Source: Pseudolabrys sp. (GTDB lineage: Bacteria; Pseudomonadota; Alphaproteobacteria; Rhizobiales; Xanthobacteraceae). From it: a stretch of 64,000 nt of DNA. The position numbers and the translations under genes were made by a program. Under the pieces are notes generated by a model. It was not told where the DNA came from. It did not search any database and was given only the letters and a program-made list of their open reading frames with translations. The stretch's first letter is position 1; the number at the start of each line of letters is the position of its first letter. Below are positions 41,859 through 50,053 of this stretch, one piece after another. The stretch spans positions 558,001 through 622,000 of the forward strand of contig JARYIJ010000001.1 in NCBI GenBank assembly GCA_029980465.1. Reading direction: 5' to 3'.

Positions 41859-43469
41859 CTAATGCCCGCCGGCACCCGCGGCGACCGGCGCCGGCTTGCG
41901 CATTAGCACGCCGAGGCCTGCCAGCACGAGAAACAATACGGTCAGCATCAGGAAGACGTCGGCAAAGCTCATCACCACGGCCTGCTGGCGCACGAGACCC
42001 ATCATCTGCTTGAGCGCCTTGAGCTGCGCATCGGAACCCGGCAGCGCCTGCGCCATGTGCGACAGCGCTTCGGTCGCGGGGACGCGCGCCCAGTTGATCG
42101 ACTCGTGCAGCCGCGCGAGGTGCAGATCGAGCCGGTCGTTGATCTGCGTATTGATGACGGCGAGGCCGATGGCGCCGCCGAGGTTGCGCGTCAGGTTGAA
42201 CAGTCCGGAGGCGTTCTTGACGCGGTCCGGCGGCAGCGTGCCGAGCGCGGTGTTCGTCACCGGCACGATGGCGAACATCAGGCCGATGCCGCGGAAAATC
42301 TGCGGCCAGAAGATTTCCCAGAAGTCCCAATCGGTCGTGACCGACGACATCTGCCAGGTGCCGATGGCGAACAGGATGAAGCCACCGATCAGCGCGTAGC
42401 GCGGATCGAAGCGCTGGCTGACCTGTCCTGCGATCGGCGCCGTAGCGAACATGGCGATGCCCGACACGAACATCGTGTCGCCGATCATCTGCGCGTTGTA
42501 GCCGCGCACCTCGGCGAGATAGACCGGATAGAGATAGGTCAGCCCGTACAGCCCGATGCCGAGCACGAACGAGAACATGCTGCCGATGGCGAAGTTGCGG
42601 TTGACGAAGGCGCTGAGGTCGACGATGGGCGCCTTCGCCGTCAGGACGCGCCAGAAGAAGACGACCGCCGACACAGCGGACACCACCGCCATCATGGCGA
42701 TCGCCTGATCGTCGAACCAGTCCTTGCGCGGTCCCTCCTCCAGCACGTATTCGAGCGCGCCGAGGAAACCGGCCATGCTGATGAGGCCCCACCAGTCGAA
42801 GTTCTCGAGCAGCGAATAATCCGGCTGGTCGAAGTCGACGAGCGCCAGCATCGCGACCGTGACGGCGATGCCGGGCACGATGTTGATGAAGAACAGCCAG
42901 TGCCAGGACAACGCTTCGGTGACGTAGCCGCCGATCGTCGGCCCGATCGTGGGGGCAAGCGTTGCGATCAAGCCGATGATCGGGGCTACGAACTTCTGCC
43001 GCGAGCCGGGAAAGATCAGATAGGCCGAGGCGAAGACTGTCGGCACCATGCCGCCGCCGATGAAACCCTGCAGCGCGCGCCACAGGATGATTTCATTGAT
43101 CGACGACGAGAACCCGCACATCACGCTGGCGAGCGTGAAGCCGGCGGCCGCGACCGAGAACACGGTCCGCGTACCAAGCGCGCGCGACAGGAAGCCGGAC
43201 AGCGGAATGGCGATAACCTCGGCGACCAGATACGAGGTCTGCACCCAGGGAATCTCGTCGGCGGAGGCCGACAGGCCGGCCTGAATTTCCGACAGCGAGG
43301 CCGACACGATCTGGATGTCCAGGATCGCCATAAACATGCCGAAGCACATCACCACGAAGGCGACGACCTTGGTGCGATCCAGCGGCTCGAGCCGTGCCGC
43401 GCTTCCGGCACCACCTGTCGGGGAACGGGCGGAGGCCGGAAGCGCGTCGGCGGTGGTGGCTGTACTCAT
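41859..43469 (-). CDS. emrB: EmrB/QacA-type multidrug efflux MFS transporter (DHA2, 14 TM)
   Basis: A 536-aa permease with 14 predicted membrane helices. DHA2 patterns are MCFGMFMAILDIQIVSASLSEI, SYLVAEVIAIPLSGFLSRALGTR (motif A), WRALQGFIGGGMVPTVFASAY (motif B) and APTIGPTIGGYVTEALSWHWLFFINIVPG (motif C). It exports hydrophobic toxic compounds by proton antiport across the envelope with its HlyD-type partner. It follows emrA by 12 bp on the same strand and ends 17 bp from the convergent oxoprolinase. Control by the divergent TetR gene is likely. Confidence 0.94.
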   Translation of the reverse strand: MSTATTADALPASARSPTGGAGSAARLEPLDRTKVVAFVVMCFGMFMAILDIQIVSASLSEIQAGLSASADEIPWVQTSYLVAEVIAIPLSGFLSRALGTRTVFSVAAAGFTLASVMCGFSSSINEIILWRALQGFIGGGMVPTVFASAYLIFPGSRQKFVAPIIGLIATLAPTIGPTIGGYVTEALSWHWLFFINIVPGIAVTVAMLALVDFDQPDYSLLENFDWWGLISMAGFLGALEYVLEEGPRKDWFDDQAIAMMAVVSAVSAVVFFWRVLTAKAPIVDLSAFVNRNFAIGSMFSFVLGIGLYGLTYLYPVYLAEVRGYNAQMIGDTMFVSGIAMFATAPIAGQVSQRFDPRYALIGGFILFAIGTWQMSSVTTDWDFWEIFWPQIFRGIGLMFAIVPVTNTALGTLPPDRVKNASGLFNLTRNLGGAIGLAVINTQINDRLDLHLARLHESINWARVPATEALSHMAQALPGSDAQLKALKQMMGLVRQQAVVMSFADVFLMLTVLFLVLAGLGVLMRKPAPVAAGAGGH

Positions 43470-43481
43470 GACACCACCGGA

Positions 43482-44816
43482 CTAGCGAACGTTAGAGGAC
43501 TCGGCGGCTTGCGCCGCGAACGACAGCGGATTGGATGCAAGCGCCGTCGGCTTGGTGTTGACGTTGACGATTACCGACATGCCGGGCCGCAGCAGCCGCT
43601 TGTCCATCACGTCCTCGGGCAGCTTGATGCGCACTGCGAGACGCTGGACGATCTTGGTGAAGTTGCCGGTCGCGTTGTCGGGCGGCAGCAGCGAGAACAC
43701 CGAGCCCGAGGCCGGCGACACGCTGGCGACGGTACCCTTGATGTCGTGGTCGGGCAGCGCGTCGACGCTGACCGTCACCGGCTGGCCGGGACGCAGGCCC
43801 TGAAGCTGGGTCTCCTTGAAGTTGGCGTCGATATAGACGTTGTTCAGCGGCACCAGCGCCGCGAGCCGCTGGCCCGGTTGCACGTAATCGCCAACCTGCA
43901 TCGCCCGGTTGCCGAGCACGCCATCGATCGGCGCGCGGATTTCGGTGAACGACAGGTCGCGCTCGGCCTTGGCCTCGGCGGTCTGCAATTCCTTGAGCGT
44001 GCGGCTTGCTTCCTGCTGCTGCGCCTTCAGGACTTCGACATTGGCCTGCGCGGCTTCGACCGCCGCCTTGGCGTTGGCAACGCCGGCGACCGCCTGATCG
44101 CGCGAGGCTTGCGCCTGCTCCAGAGTCTGCTGGCTGGCGAATTCCTTGGTGGCGAGCGCCTTCTGGCGAACGAGCTCGGACTGCGCGCGGGTTTCGGCGG
44201 CCTGCGCCGAAACGAGCTGCGCCCGAGCCTGATCGACCAGCGCTTCCTGCGCCGGAATCTGGCGGCCGATGCGCTCGACCGTCGCCTGCTGCGTCGCGAC
44301 CTTGTCGCGCGCCGATTCAAGCGCGAGCTTGTAGTCGCCGTTGTCGATGCGGGCTATCACCTCACCGGCATGGACGAATTTGTTGTCGGCGGCGTCGATC
44401 GACGCGATATAGCCGGACACCTTGGCGGCCAGCGTGGTCGCGTCGGCATGCACATAGGCGTCGTCGGTCGAGACGATGTAACGGCCGACGGTGAGATAGT
44501 CGTAGCCGAACCAGGCAACGCCGATGAGCGCCAGCACGCCCACGCCCTGCAGGACGCGCTTGCGGTTCGCCTTGAGCGCGCCGCCGAGCTTCACCTTGGC
44601 GGACGGGGCCGGCGTATTCGGCGCGCGGTCCTGCACAGGCTCGGCCTCGGTGGGCTCGGCCGGACCCGGTTCAACGATCCGCGCCTCGACCGGACCCGGC
44701 TCGGCGGATATGGAAGAACTGCTGTGGATTTCCTTGGCTTGCTCAGCCGAGATGGGGACGAGGGACAGGCGGGAGATGTCCCCGCTCTTGGGTCCTGTTT
44801 TGGCGCGCTGTAACAT
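43482..44816 (-). CDS. emrA: HlyD-family membrane fusion protein (EmrA type)
   Basis: The 444-aa protein has an unusual 90-residue Pro/Glu-rich cytoplasmic N-terminus, one membrane helix (VLQGVGVLALIGVAWFGYDYL), a biotinyl-lipoyl-like domain (YIVSTDDAYVHADATTLAAKVSGYIASI), a long coiled-coil hairpin rich in Ala/Gln (about 190-280) and beta-barrel segments (IRAPIDGVLGNRAMQVGDYVQPGQ). It bridges EmrB to an outer-membrane channel. It starts at 44816, directly downstream of two TetR-type palindromes; the first lies 18 bp upstream of the ATG, where it would block transcription. Confidence 0.93.
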   Translation of the reverse strand: MLQRAKTGPKSGDISRLSLVPISAEQAKEIHSSSSISAEPGPVEARIVEPGPAEPTEAEPVQDRAPNTPAPSAKVKLGGALKANRKRVLQGVGVLALIGVAWFGYDYLTVGRYIVSTDDAYVHADATTLAAKVSGYIASIDAADNKFVHAGEVIARIDNGDYKLALESARDKVATQQATVERIGRQIPAQEALVDQARAQLVSAQAAETRAQSELVRQKALATKEFASQQTLEQAQASRDQAVAGVANAKAAVEAAQANVEVLKAQQQEASRTLKELQTAEAKAERDLSFTEIRAPIDGVLGNRAMQVGDYVQPGQRLAALVPLNNVYIDANFKETQLQGLRPGQPVTVSVDALPDHDIKGTVASVSPASGSVFSLLPPDNATGNFTKIVQRLAVRIKLPEDVMDKRLLRPGMSVIVNVNTKPTALASNPLSFAAQAAESSNVR

Positions 44817-44833
44817 AGGCGCAGCTCCCTTTT

Positions 44834-44852
44834 TGACCGAACGGTTCGGTCA
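44834..44852. promoter_or_regulatory. TetR-type operator 1 (emrA side)
   Basis: TGACCGAAC-G-GTTCGGTCA is a perfect 9-bp-arm palindrome, 17 bp before the emrA start. It is identical to operator 2, 49 bp away. Confidence 0.9.
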
Positions 44853-44882
44853 GATACTCGTGCTGCAGTGCAATGTCAATAA

Positions 44883-44901
44883 TGACCGAACGGTTCGGTC
44901 A
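44883..44901. promoter_or_regulatory. TetR-type operator 2 (tetR side)
   Basis: A second exact copy of TGACCGAAC-G-GTTCGGTCA in the AT-rich part of the divergent promoter region, about 100 bp before the TetR gene. Two copies suggest separate control of the two divergent promoters by the adjacent TetR protein. Confidence 0.9.
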
Positions 44902-45000
44902 TTGAATTTTTGTGATGAATGGGCCATATGTTGCTTATGGCAAGCAGGAGAATCGGGCCGGCATCGCTTTGTTGACCCCGACAGGGTGATGGAGAGAGCA

Positions 45001-45639
45001 ATGAGCGAAACAGTGGTTCTGGACCGGCCTGCGGATGGTGCCGAAGACAGTGCCAAACGGCGCCAGATCGTCGAAGGCGCCCGCTCGGTGTTCCTCGCCC
45101 GCGGCTTCGACGCCGCCAGCATGGCCGATATCGCCAAGGAGGCCGGGGTCTCCAAAGGCACGCTCTACGTGTACTTCACCAACAAGGAACAGTTGTTCGC
45201 CGAGATCGTGAAGCTCGAATGCGCCACCCATGCCGAAGGTGCGTTCGAACTCGATCCGGGCAACCCCGACGTTGAAACCGCCCTCATTCGCCTTGGCACC
45301 AATTTCGTAGGCTTTCTCTGCACGCCGGAAAAAGCCGCCTCGCTGCGTGTGGTCATCGGCATCGCCGAGCGCAAGCCCGAGATTGGCCAGGTGTTCTACG
45401 AAACCGGCCCCGCCTTCGGCGTTGCGCGCCTGCGCGATTATCTCGAGGCCCAGGTCAAGGCGGGCGTTCTCAAGATCGAGGATTGCGAAGTTGCGGCGTC
45501 ACAGTTCCTCGACTCCTGCCAATCCACGCTGTTCAAGCCGGTGCTGTTCAACTTCGGCCCGCCGCCCACGCCCGACCAGGTTCGGCGCGTGGTAACCATC
45601 GCAGTGCGTACATTTCTCGCCGCTTACCGCGCGAAATAG
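45001..45639 (+). CDS. TetR/AcrR-family transcriptional repressor
   Basis: The 212-aa product has a TetR HTH at about 20-66 (KRRQIVEGARSVFLARGFDAASMADIAKEAGVSKGTLYVYFTNKEQLF) and a C-terminal ligand domain of the AcrR C-terminal type (RVVIGIAERKPEIGQVFYETGP). It most likely binds the two identical palindromes between it and emrA and derepresses the pump when a toxic ligand binds. The start at 45001 has GGAGAG about 7 bp upstream; an ATG four codons earlier (44989) is possible. Confidence 0.93.
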   Translation: MSETVVLDRPADGAEDSAKRRQIVEGARSVFLARGFDAASMADIAKEAGVSKGTLYVYFTNKEQLFAEIVKLECATHAEGAFELDPGNPDVETALIRLGTNFVGFLCTPEKAASLRVVIGIAERKPEIGQVFYETGPAFGVARLRDYLEAQVKAGVLKIEDCEVAASQFLDSCQSTLFKPVLFNFGPPPTPDQVRRVVTIAVRTFLAAYRAK

Positions 45640-45717
45640 CCGTACTTTTCGAGCATCGCGTTAAGCATGCTGCGTCCGCGCTCTTGCGGAAAGAGGGCTG
45701 CATGCAAGATTCAGTCT

Positions 45718-46080
45718 ATGCGCATTGTGTTCATCATTCTTGCCCTCGGCGCCCTCACCGCGCCGGCGCTGGCCAACGACTACCCGGTGTCGGGGCGATG
45801 GGGTGTGACTCCCGATGCGCAGCAAGGCGCGATCGACTGCGCCGGCAAGCGTGTGATCGACTTCGAGGGCAATCAGCGCAGGGATTCGAACGGCGGCGTG
45901 CCCGCCTATCGCAACGAGTCGGTGACGAATGTCGACGGCAATTACCGCATTGTCGACCAGTTCACGACCGGCCAGATTTCCAACGGGCGCACGAATTACA
46001 CGCTGCGCCAGGTCGACAACGATCGCCTGGAAATGACGCAGCAGAACGGCACGACGCTGACGCTGCAGCGCTGCCGATAG
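45718..46080 (+). CDS. Small exported protein, unknown function
   Basis: A 120-aa protein with a signal peptide (MRIVFIILALGALTAPALAND, cleavage after ALA). The mature part is Asn/Gln-rich with two cysteines (DCAGKRVIDFEG and the C-terminal LQRCR), which could form a disulfide. The pattern YPVSGRWGVTPDAQQGAIDCAGKRVIDF recurs in Rhizobiales hypothetical proteins but has no named function. It starts at 45718; a longer frame from 45667 would destroy the signal peptide. It lies 78 bp after the TetR gene and converges with the DUF6101 gene, 3 bp away. Confidence 0.75.
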   Translation: MRIVFIILALGALTAPALANDYPVSGRWGVTPDAQQGAIDCAGKRVIDFEGNQRRDSNGGVPAYRNESVTNVDGNYRIVDQFTTGQISNGRTNYTLRQVDNDRLEMTQQNGTTLTLQRCR

Positions 46081-46083
46081 CGT

Positions 46084-46653
46084 TCAGCTTCGCGCGATGA
46101 TCTCGCGCTCACCGCGATAGACGGCGGCGTTACCGGCAAGCCGTTTCGGCGCGCGGCGGAGAAGAATCGACGGCCGCCGTGTCTTGATCGCATTGCGGCG
46201 CCGGCGGCGCTGGCAGACCGGCTTCACCCGCACCTGACCGATCCGTTCGAACGGCTCATATAGCCCGCCGTCACCGTCGGTGACGAGCAGCGGCAGGCCC
46301 AGCACATAACCCCACGTGCGCCACTCGGCGGCCACTTCGTGACCGTCGGGCGCGACGTAGAGTTCGAGCGCCAGCCCAGGATCCTTGTGTTCGAGAACGA
46401 CGGCCGTCGCGGCGATGCCGGCCGCGTCCGGCGGCAGCATGCGGATGGCGACGCCGCGATAGGCCGACAGCGGAAGATTGACCGCCATGCGCATGCCGCG
46501 CACGGCCCGCCGGACCACGACGCGGTCCCGCGTCAGCACGACGTCGCGTAGCCGGCTGTCCGCAGCCGCATCGCGTGCCGAAAAACGCACCGGCAGGGCG
46601 AACGGGTCGAGCCGCATCGCGCGGCCCGACCCGTCGGGCATTCCGCCACTCAT
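46084..46653 (-). CDS. DUF6101-like protein
   Basis: A 189-aa soluble protein with RLDPFALPVRFSARDAAAD, the double-Arg strand DRVVVRRAVRGMRMAVNLPLSAYRGVAIRM and the tail YRGEREIIARS. It resembles a Rhizobiales family annotated DUF6101, which has no known function. A basic stretch (CQRRRRRNAIKTRRPS) near the end could bind nucleic acid. The start at 46653 is supported by GAGG six bases upstream; an in-frame ATG at 46710 lacks one. It lies between two small genes and diverges from pmbA by 246 bp. Confidence 0.65.
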   Translation of the reverse strand: MSGGMPDGSGRAMRLDPFALPVRFSARDAAADSRLRDVVLTRDRVVVRRAVRGMRMAVNLPLSAYRGVAIRMLPPDAAGIAATAVVLEHKDPGLALELYVAPDGHEVAAEWRTWGYVLGLPLLVTDGDGGLYEPFERIGQVRVKPVCQRRRRRNAIKTRRPSILLRRAPKRLAGNAAVYRGEREIIARS

Positions 46654-46899
46654 CTGACGCCTCGAAACTCTCCCGCGCCGAACTTTTTTGCCCGGTCGCA
46701 GGAGGATCATCGCAGAGAGGCTGCGGAATTGGCTTAAGGTTCTCGGTTAAGACTTGGTACCGGGCCACTCTTCGGCCCGCATGATTGACGGGGCGTTGCC
46801 GGACATGTTTGACGAGACCTTGCCGCGATCCGTTCAAATGCCGCGGCTCCGTTCATCGCCGGTTGATTTGCCGGAACTTGTCGTTATCTGAAAGACCTC

Positions 46900-48267
46900 A
46901 TGCGTCCTGCCCAGAAGACCTCCCTGTTCGATCAATCCACGCTCGGCGAGCTGGCCGACCGCCTCGTTACGCAGGCGAAACGCGCCGGCGCCGATGCAGC
47001 CGATGCAGTCGCGGTGCGTTCGGTGTCGCTATCGGTCGAAGTGCGCGATGGCGCCGTCGAAGAAAGCGAGCGCGCCGAGGGCGACGATCTCGGCCTGCGT
47101 GTCTTCATCGGCAGGCGCCAGGCCATCGCATCGACCAACGACATGTCGTCTTCAGCGATCTCGGCGCTGGTCGAGCGTGCTGTGGCGATGGCGAAGGTCG
47201 CGCCTGAAGACAGGTTCGCCGGCCTTGCCGACGCCAACCTGCTGACGCACGATATTCCCGATCTCGATTTGCTCGATCCTGATTTGCCGTCCGTCGCCGC
47301 GCTCGAAGCGCAGGCGCGCGCCGCGGAGGAGGCCGGCCTTGCCGTGAAAGGCGTGTCGAAATCCGGCGGCGCATCGGCCAGCGCCGGCATCGGCGGCATG
47401 GTGCTGGCGACCAGCACCGGATTTCACGGCTCCTATCTCGGCTCGAGCCATGGCCTCTCGATGACGGCCATCGCCGGCGAGGGCACCGGCATGGAGCGCG
47501 ATTACGATTACTCGTCGGCGCCGCACGCCGCCGACCTCGACAGCCCAGACAAGATCGGCCGCACCGCCGGCGAGCGCGCCGCGGCGCGGCTCAACCCGCG
47601 CAAGGTCACGACCCGCAAGGTGCCGGTCGTGTTCGATCCGCGTATCGCCGGCAGCATCGTCTCGCATCTCGCCAACGCGGCGAATGGCGCGGCGGTCGCG
47701 CGCAAGACCAGCTTCCTCAAGGACAAGCTCGGCCAGAAGCTGTTCGCCGGCGGCATCTGCATCGTCGACGATCCGTTGCGGCGGCGCGGCCTGCGTTCGC
47801 GGCCGTTCGACGGCGAGGGGGTGCGCGGCGAAAAGATCAACCTCGTCGATGACGGCGTACTGCAGACCTGGCTGCTCGACAGCGCCAGCGCCCGCGAACT
47901 CGGCCTTGTCACCAACGGCCGCGCCGCGCGCGGCGTGTCGTCGGCGCCGTCACCCGGCACGACCAACCTGCATCTCGAGCCCGGCACGCCGACGCCCGAC
48001 GAACTGATCGCCGATATCAAGGACGGCTTCTACGTCACCGACCTCATCGGCAGCGGCGTCAACGGCGTGACCGGCGACTACAGCCGCGGCGCTTCGGGCT
48101 TCTGGATCGAGAACGGCAAGCGCGTCTATCCCGTCAGCGAGATGACGATTGCCGGGCATCTGTTCGATATCTTCCGCAGTCTGACGCCCGCCAACGATCT
48201 GACGTTCCGCTTCGGCGTCAATGCGCCGACCTTGCGGTTCGAGGGCCTGACCGTTGCCGGTCAGTGA
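46900..48267 (+). CDS. pmbA: Metallopeptidase PmbA (TldE)
   Basis: PmbA/TldE forms a heterodimer with TldD that degrades unfolded peptides and matures some modified peptides (microcin, CcdA turnover). In the known TldD/E complex, TldD carries the HExxxH zinc site; TldE lacks it, and no such motif is seen here. The 455-aa product has DAVAVRSVSLSVEVRDGAVEESERAEGDDLGLRVFIG at the start and GASGFWIENGKRVYPVSEMTIAGHL near the end, as in PmbA. No tldD is in the window. It begins at 46900 and overlaps the next gene by 14 bp, implying coupled expression. Confidence 0.93.
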   Translation: MRPAQKTSLFDQSTLGELADRLVTQAKRAGADAADAVAVRSVSLSVEVRDGAVEESERAEGDDLGLRVFIGRRQAIASTNDMSSSAISALVERAVAMAKVAPEDRFAGLADANLLTHDIPDLDLLDPDLPSVAALEAQARAAEEAGLAVKGVSKSGGASASAGIGGMVLATSTGFHGSYLGSSHGLSMTAIAGEGTGMERDYDYSSAPHAADLDSPDKIGRTAGERAAARLNPRKVTTRKVPVVFDPRIAGSIVSHLANAANGAAVARKTSFLKDKLGQKLFAGGICIVDDPLRRRGLRSRPFDGEGVRGEKINLVDDGVLQTWLLDSASARELGLVTNGRAARGVSSAPSPGTTNLHLEPGTPTPDELIADIKDGFYVTDLIGSGVNGVTGDYSRGASGFWIENGKRVYPVSEMTIAGHLFDIFRSLTPANDLTFRFGVNAPTLRFEGLTVAGQ

Positions 48268-49048
48268 TCCGCTCCGCGACCGGCTCGCCATCATCGTCCG
48301 CGAGGCGGGCGCGATGGCACTGACCGCCTCGAAGGGCGATCTCAAGCGCTGGATCAAGGATGGCAACTCGCCGGTCAGCGAAGCCGACATCGCCGTCAAC
48401 GATTTCCTCGCCGCGCGATTGCCGCCGTTGCGGCCGGGCGCCGGCTGGCTCTCCGAAGAAACCGAAGACGATCTCCGCCGCACCGACGCCGGCGAAGTCT
48501 GGGTGGTCGATCCGATCGACGGCACGCGGGCCTACCTCGACGGCCGTCCGGACTGGGCCATCTCGATTGCCTTGGTGGAACAGGGCCGGCCCTCGCTGGC
48601 GGCGCTCTACGCGCCGGTCACGGACGAATTGTTTCTCGCGGTGCGGGGCGGCGGCGCGACGCTCAACGGCGCATCCATTGTCGCCACGTCCGGCGAGGGT
48701 CTCGACGGCGCGCGCATTGCCGGTCCCAAGCGTCAGCTCGACCTGCTGTCGCGGCTCAATCCCGGCGTACAGCCGCAGCCGAAAATCCACTCCCTCGCCA
48801 TGCGGCTGGCCCGGGTCGGTTCCGGCGCGCTCGACGGCGCCTTCGCGTCCCGTAACAGCCATGACTGGGACCTTGCCGCCGCCGACCTTTTGGTGCACGA
48901 AGCCGGCGGCGCGATGACCGATCTCGCCGGCCAGGTTCTGACCTATAACGAGACCGAGACCAGGCACAGTGCGTTGCTTGCCGCCGGACCGGGCCGCCAC
49001 GGTGCGCTGATCGATCTCATCCGCGACCGCTGCGCCGAATTCGCGTAA
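48254..49048 (+). CDS. Inositol monophosphatase-family phosphatase (CysQ-like 3'(2'),5'-bisphosphate nucleotidase)
   Basis: The 264-aa enzyme has the three motifs of the lithium-sensitive phosphatase family: the metal site GWLSEETEDD, WVVDPIDGTRAYLDGRPDWA and HDWDLAAADLLVHEAGG. The YLDG-RPDWAISIALVE region fits CysQ, which hydrolyses 3'-phosphoadenosine 5'-phosphate from sulfate assimilation, more than true inositol phosphatases, but the substrate is not certain. It starts 14 bp inside the pmbA end and is followed by a DUF4170 gene. Confidence 0.85.
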   Translation: MPVSDPLRDRLAIIVREAGAMALTASKGDLKRWIKDGNSPVSEADIAVNDFLAARLPPLRPGAGWLSEETEDDLRRTDAGEVWVVDPIDGTRAYLDGRPDWAISIALVEQGRPSLAALYAPVTDELFLAVRGGGATLNGASIVATSGEGLDGARIAGPKRQLDLLSRLNPGVQPQPKIHSLAMRLARVGSGALDGAFASRNSHDWDLAAADLLVHEAGGAMTDLAGQVLTYNETETRHSALLAAGPGRHGALIDLIRDRCAEFA

Positions 49049-49092
49049 CGTTTCCAGTCCGCCGGGAAGCCTCTTTTCAAGGATCGTCCGTC

Positions 49093-49341
49093 ATGCCCGA
49101 TACCTCTGGCCGGCAACTGCTCCATCTCGTCTTCGGCGGCGAACTGGTCGAGCCCGGCAGCACCGAGTTCAGGAGTCTCGACAACCTCGATCTCGTTGGA
49201 ATGTATCCAAACTATGCCAGCGCATACGCGGCGTGGAAGGCAAAGGCTCAGCAGACGGTCGACAACGCGCACATGCGTTATTTCATCGTTCATCTCCACC
49301 GCCTGCTCGATCCCGCCGCCACGCCGGAGAAGACGCGTTAA
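49093..49341 (+). CDS. DUF4170 small protein
   Basis: An 82-aa protein with the DUF4170 pattern LLHLVFGGELVEPGSTEFRSLDNLDLVGMYPNYASAYAAWKAKAQQTVDNAHMRYFIVHLHRLLDP. It is common in Alphaproteobacteria directly before a DUF374 acyltransferase and waaA, as here, and may act in the same lipid A step; no function is shown. AAGGATCG upstream serves as ribosome site. It ends 10 bp before the acyltransferase start. Confidence 0.9.
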   Translation: MPDTSGRQLLHLVFGGELVEPGSTEFRSLDNLDLVGMYPNYASAYAAWKAKAQQTVDNAHMRYFIVHLHRLLDPAATPEKTR

Positions 49342-49351
49342 CGGAGCGTCC

Positions 49352-50053
49352 ATGCGGCTGGTCAAGCGTCTGGGACGGCAGCGATGGGCTCAGGTGGCGT
49401 TGGGCGTCTCCGGCGCGCAATACCTGCGCTTCGTCAGGGCCACCAACCGCCTGATCCTCGAGCCGGCCGACTTTTATGAGCGCATCGCCGACGACCTCCC
49501 GGTCATCGTCGCGATGTGGCATGGTCAGCACGCGCTGATGTCGTTCATGCGGCGGCCGGAGCACCACGCCAAGGCGCTGATCTCGCGCCATCGCGACGGT
49601 GAAATCCAGTCGATCGCGCTCAACGCGCTCGGCGTGCAAACCATCCGCGGTTCGGGCGACCACCGCGGCGACTTTCATCGCAAAGGCGGCGTCGGCGCGT
49701 TCCGCGAGATGCTGAACGCGCTTGCCGAGGGCCACAGCATGGTGCTGACCGCAGACGTGCCGAAGATTGCCCGCGTGTGCGGACAGGGCATCGTCAAGCT
49801 CGCCGCGATGTCGGAACGGCCGATCTATCCGGTCGCGGTCACCACCAGCCGCCGCATCGAGTTTCGCGACAGTTGGGATCGCGGCGTGCTCAACTTGCCG
49901 TTCGGCCGCATGGCGGCGGTCGCCGGCGACCTGGTGCGCGTGCCGCCCGAAGCGGACGATGCGGCGCTCGAAGCGGCGCGGCTGGCCGTCGAAACCGGAC
50001 TGAACCGCGCGACCGCCCGCGCCTACGAACTGGTGGACGGTCTCCGTGGCTAG
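49352..50053 (+). CDS. DUF374 lysophospholipid-acyltransferase-like protein
   Basis: The 233-aa product matches DUF374, a distant branch of the lysophospholipid/lipid A acyltransferase superfamily. It has IVAMWHGQHALMSF, with the HG of the HX4D-like site altered in this family, then ALISRHRDGEIQSIALNALGVQTIRGSGDHRG and MVLTADVPKIARVCGQGIVKLAAMSERPIYPVAV. The expected role is in lipid A acylation or trafficking, given its position before waaA and lpxK. The start at 49352 has ACGGAG eight bases upstream. The 3' end overlaps waaA by 8 bp. Confidence 0.85.
   Translation: MRLVKRLGRQRWAQVALGVSGAQYLRFVRATNRLILEPADFYERIADDLPVIVAMWHGQHALMSFMRRPEHHAKALISRHRDGEIQSIALNALGVQTIRGSGDHRGDFHRKGGVGAFREMLNALAEGHSMVLTADVPKIARVCGQGIVKLAAMSERPIYPVAVTTSRRIEFRDSWDRGVLNLPFGRMAAVAGDLVRVPPEADDAALEAARLAVETGLNRATARAYELVDGLRG

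Noticed and set aside
38113..43083. A 1656-codon open frame on the minus strand across the oxoprolinase and emrB
   Set aside because: Over its length it mirrors the oxoprolinase codons and part of emrB; composition is that of a shadow frame, with no plausible start or domain.
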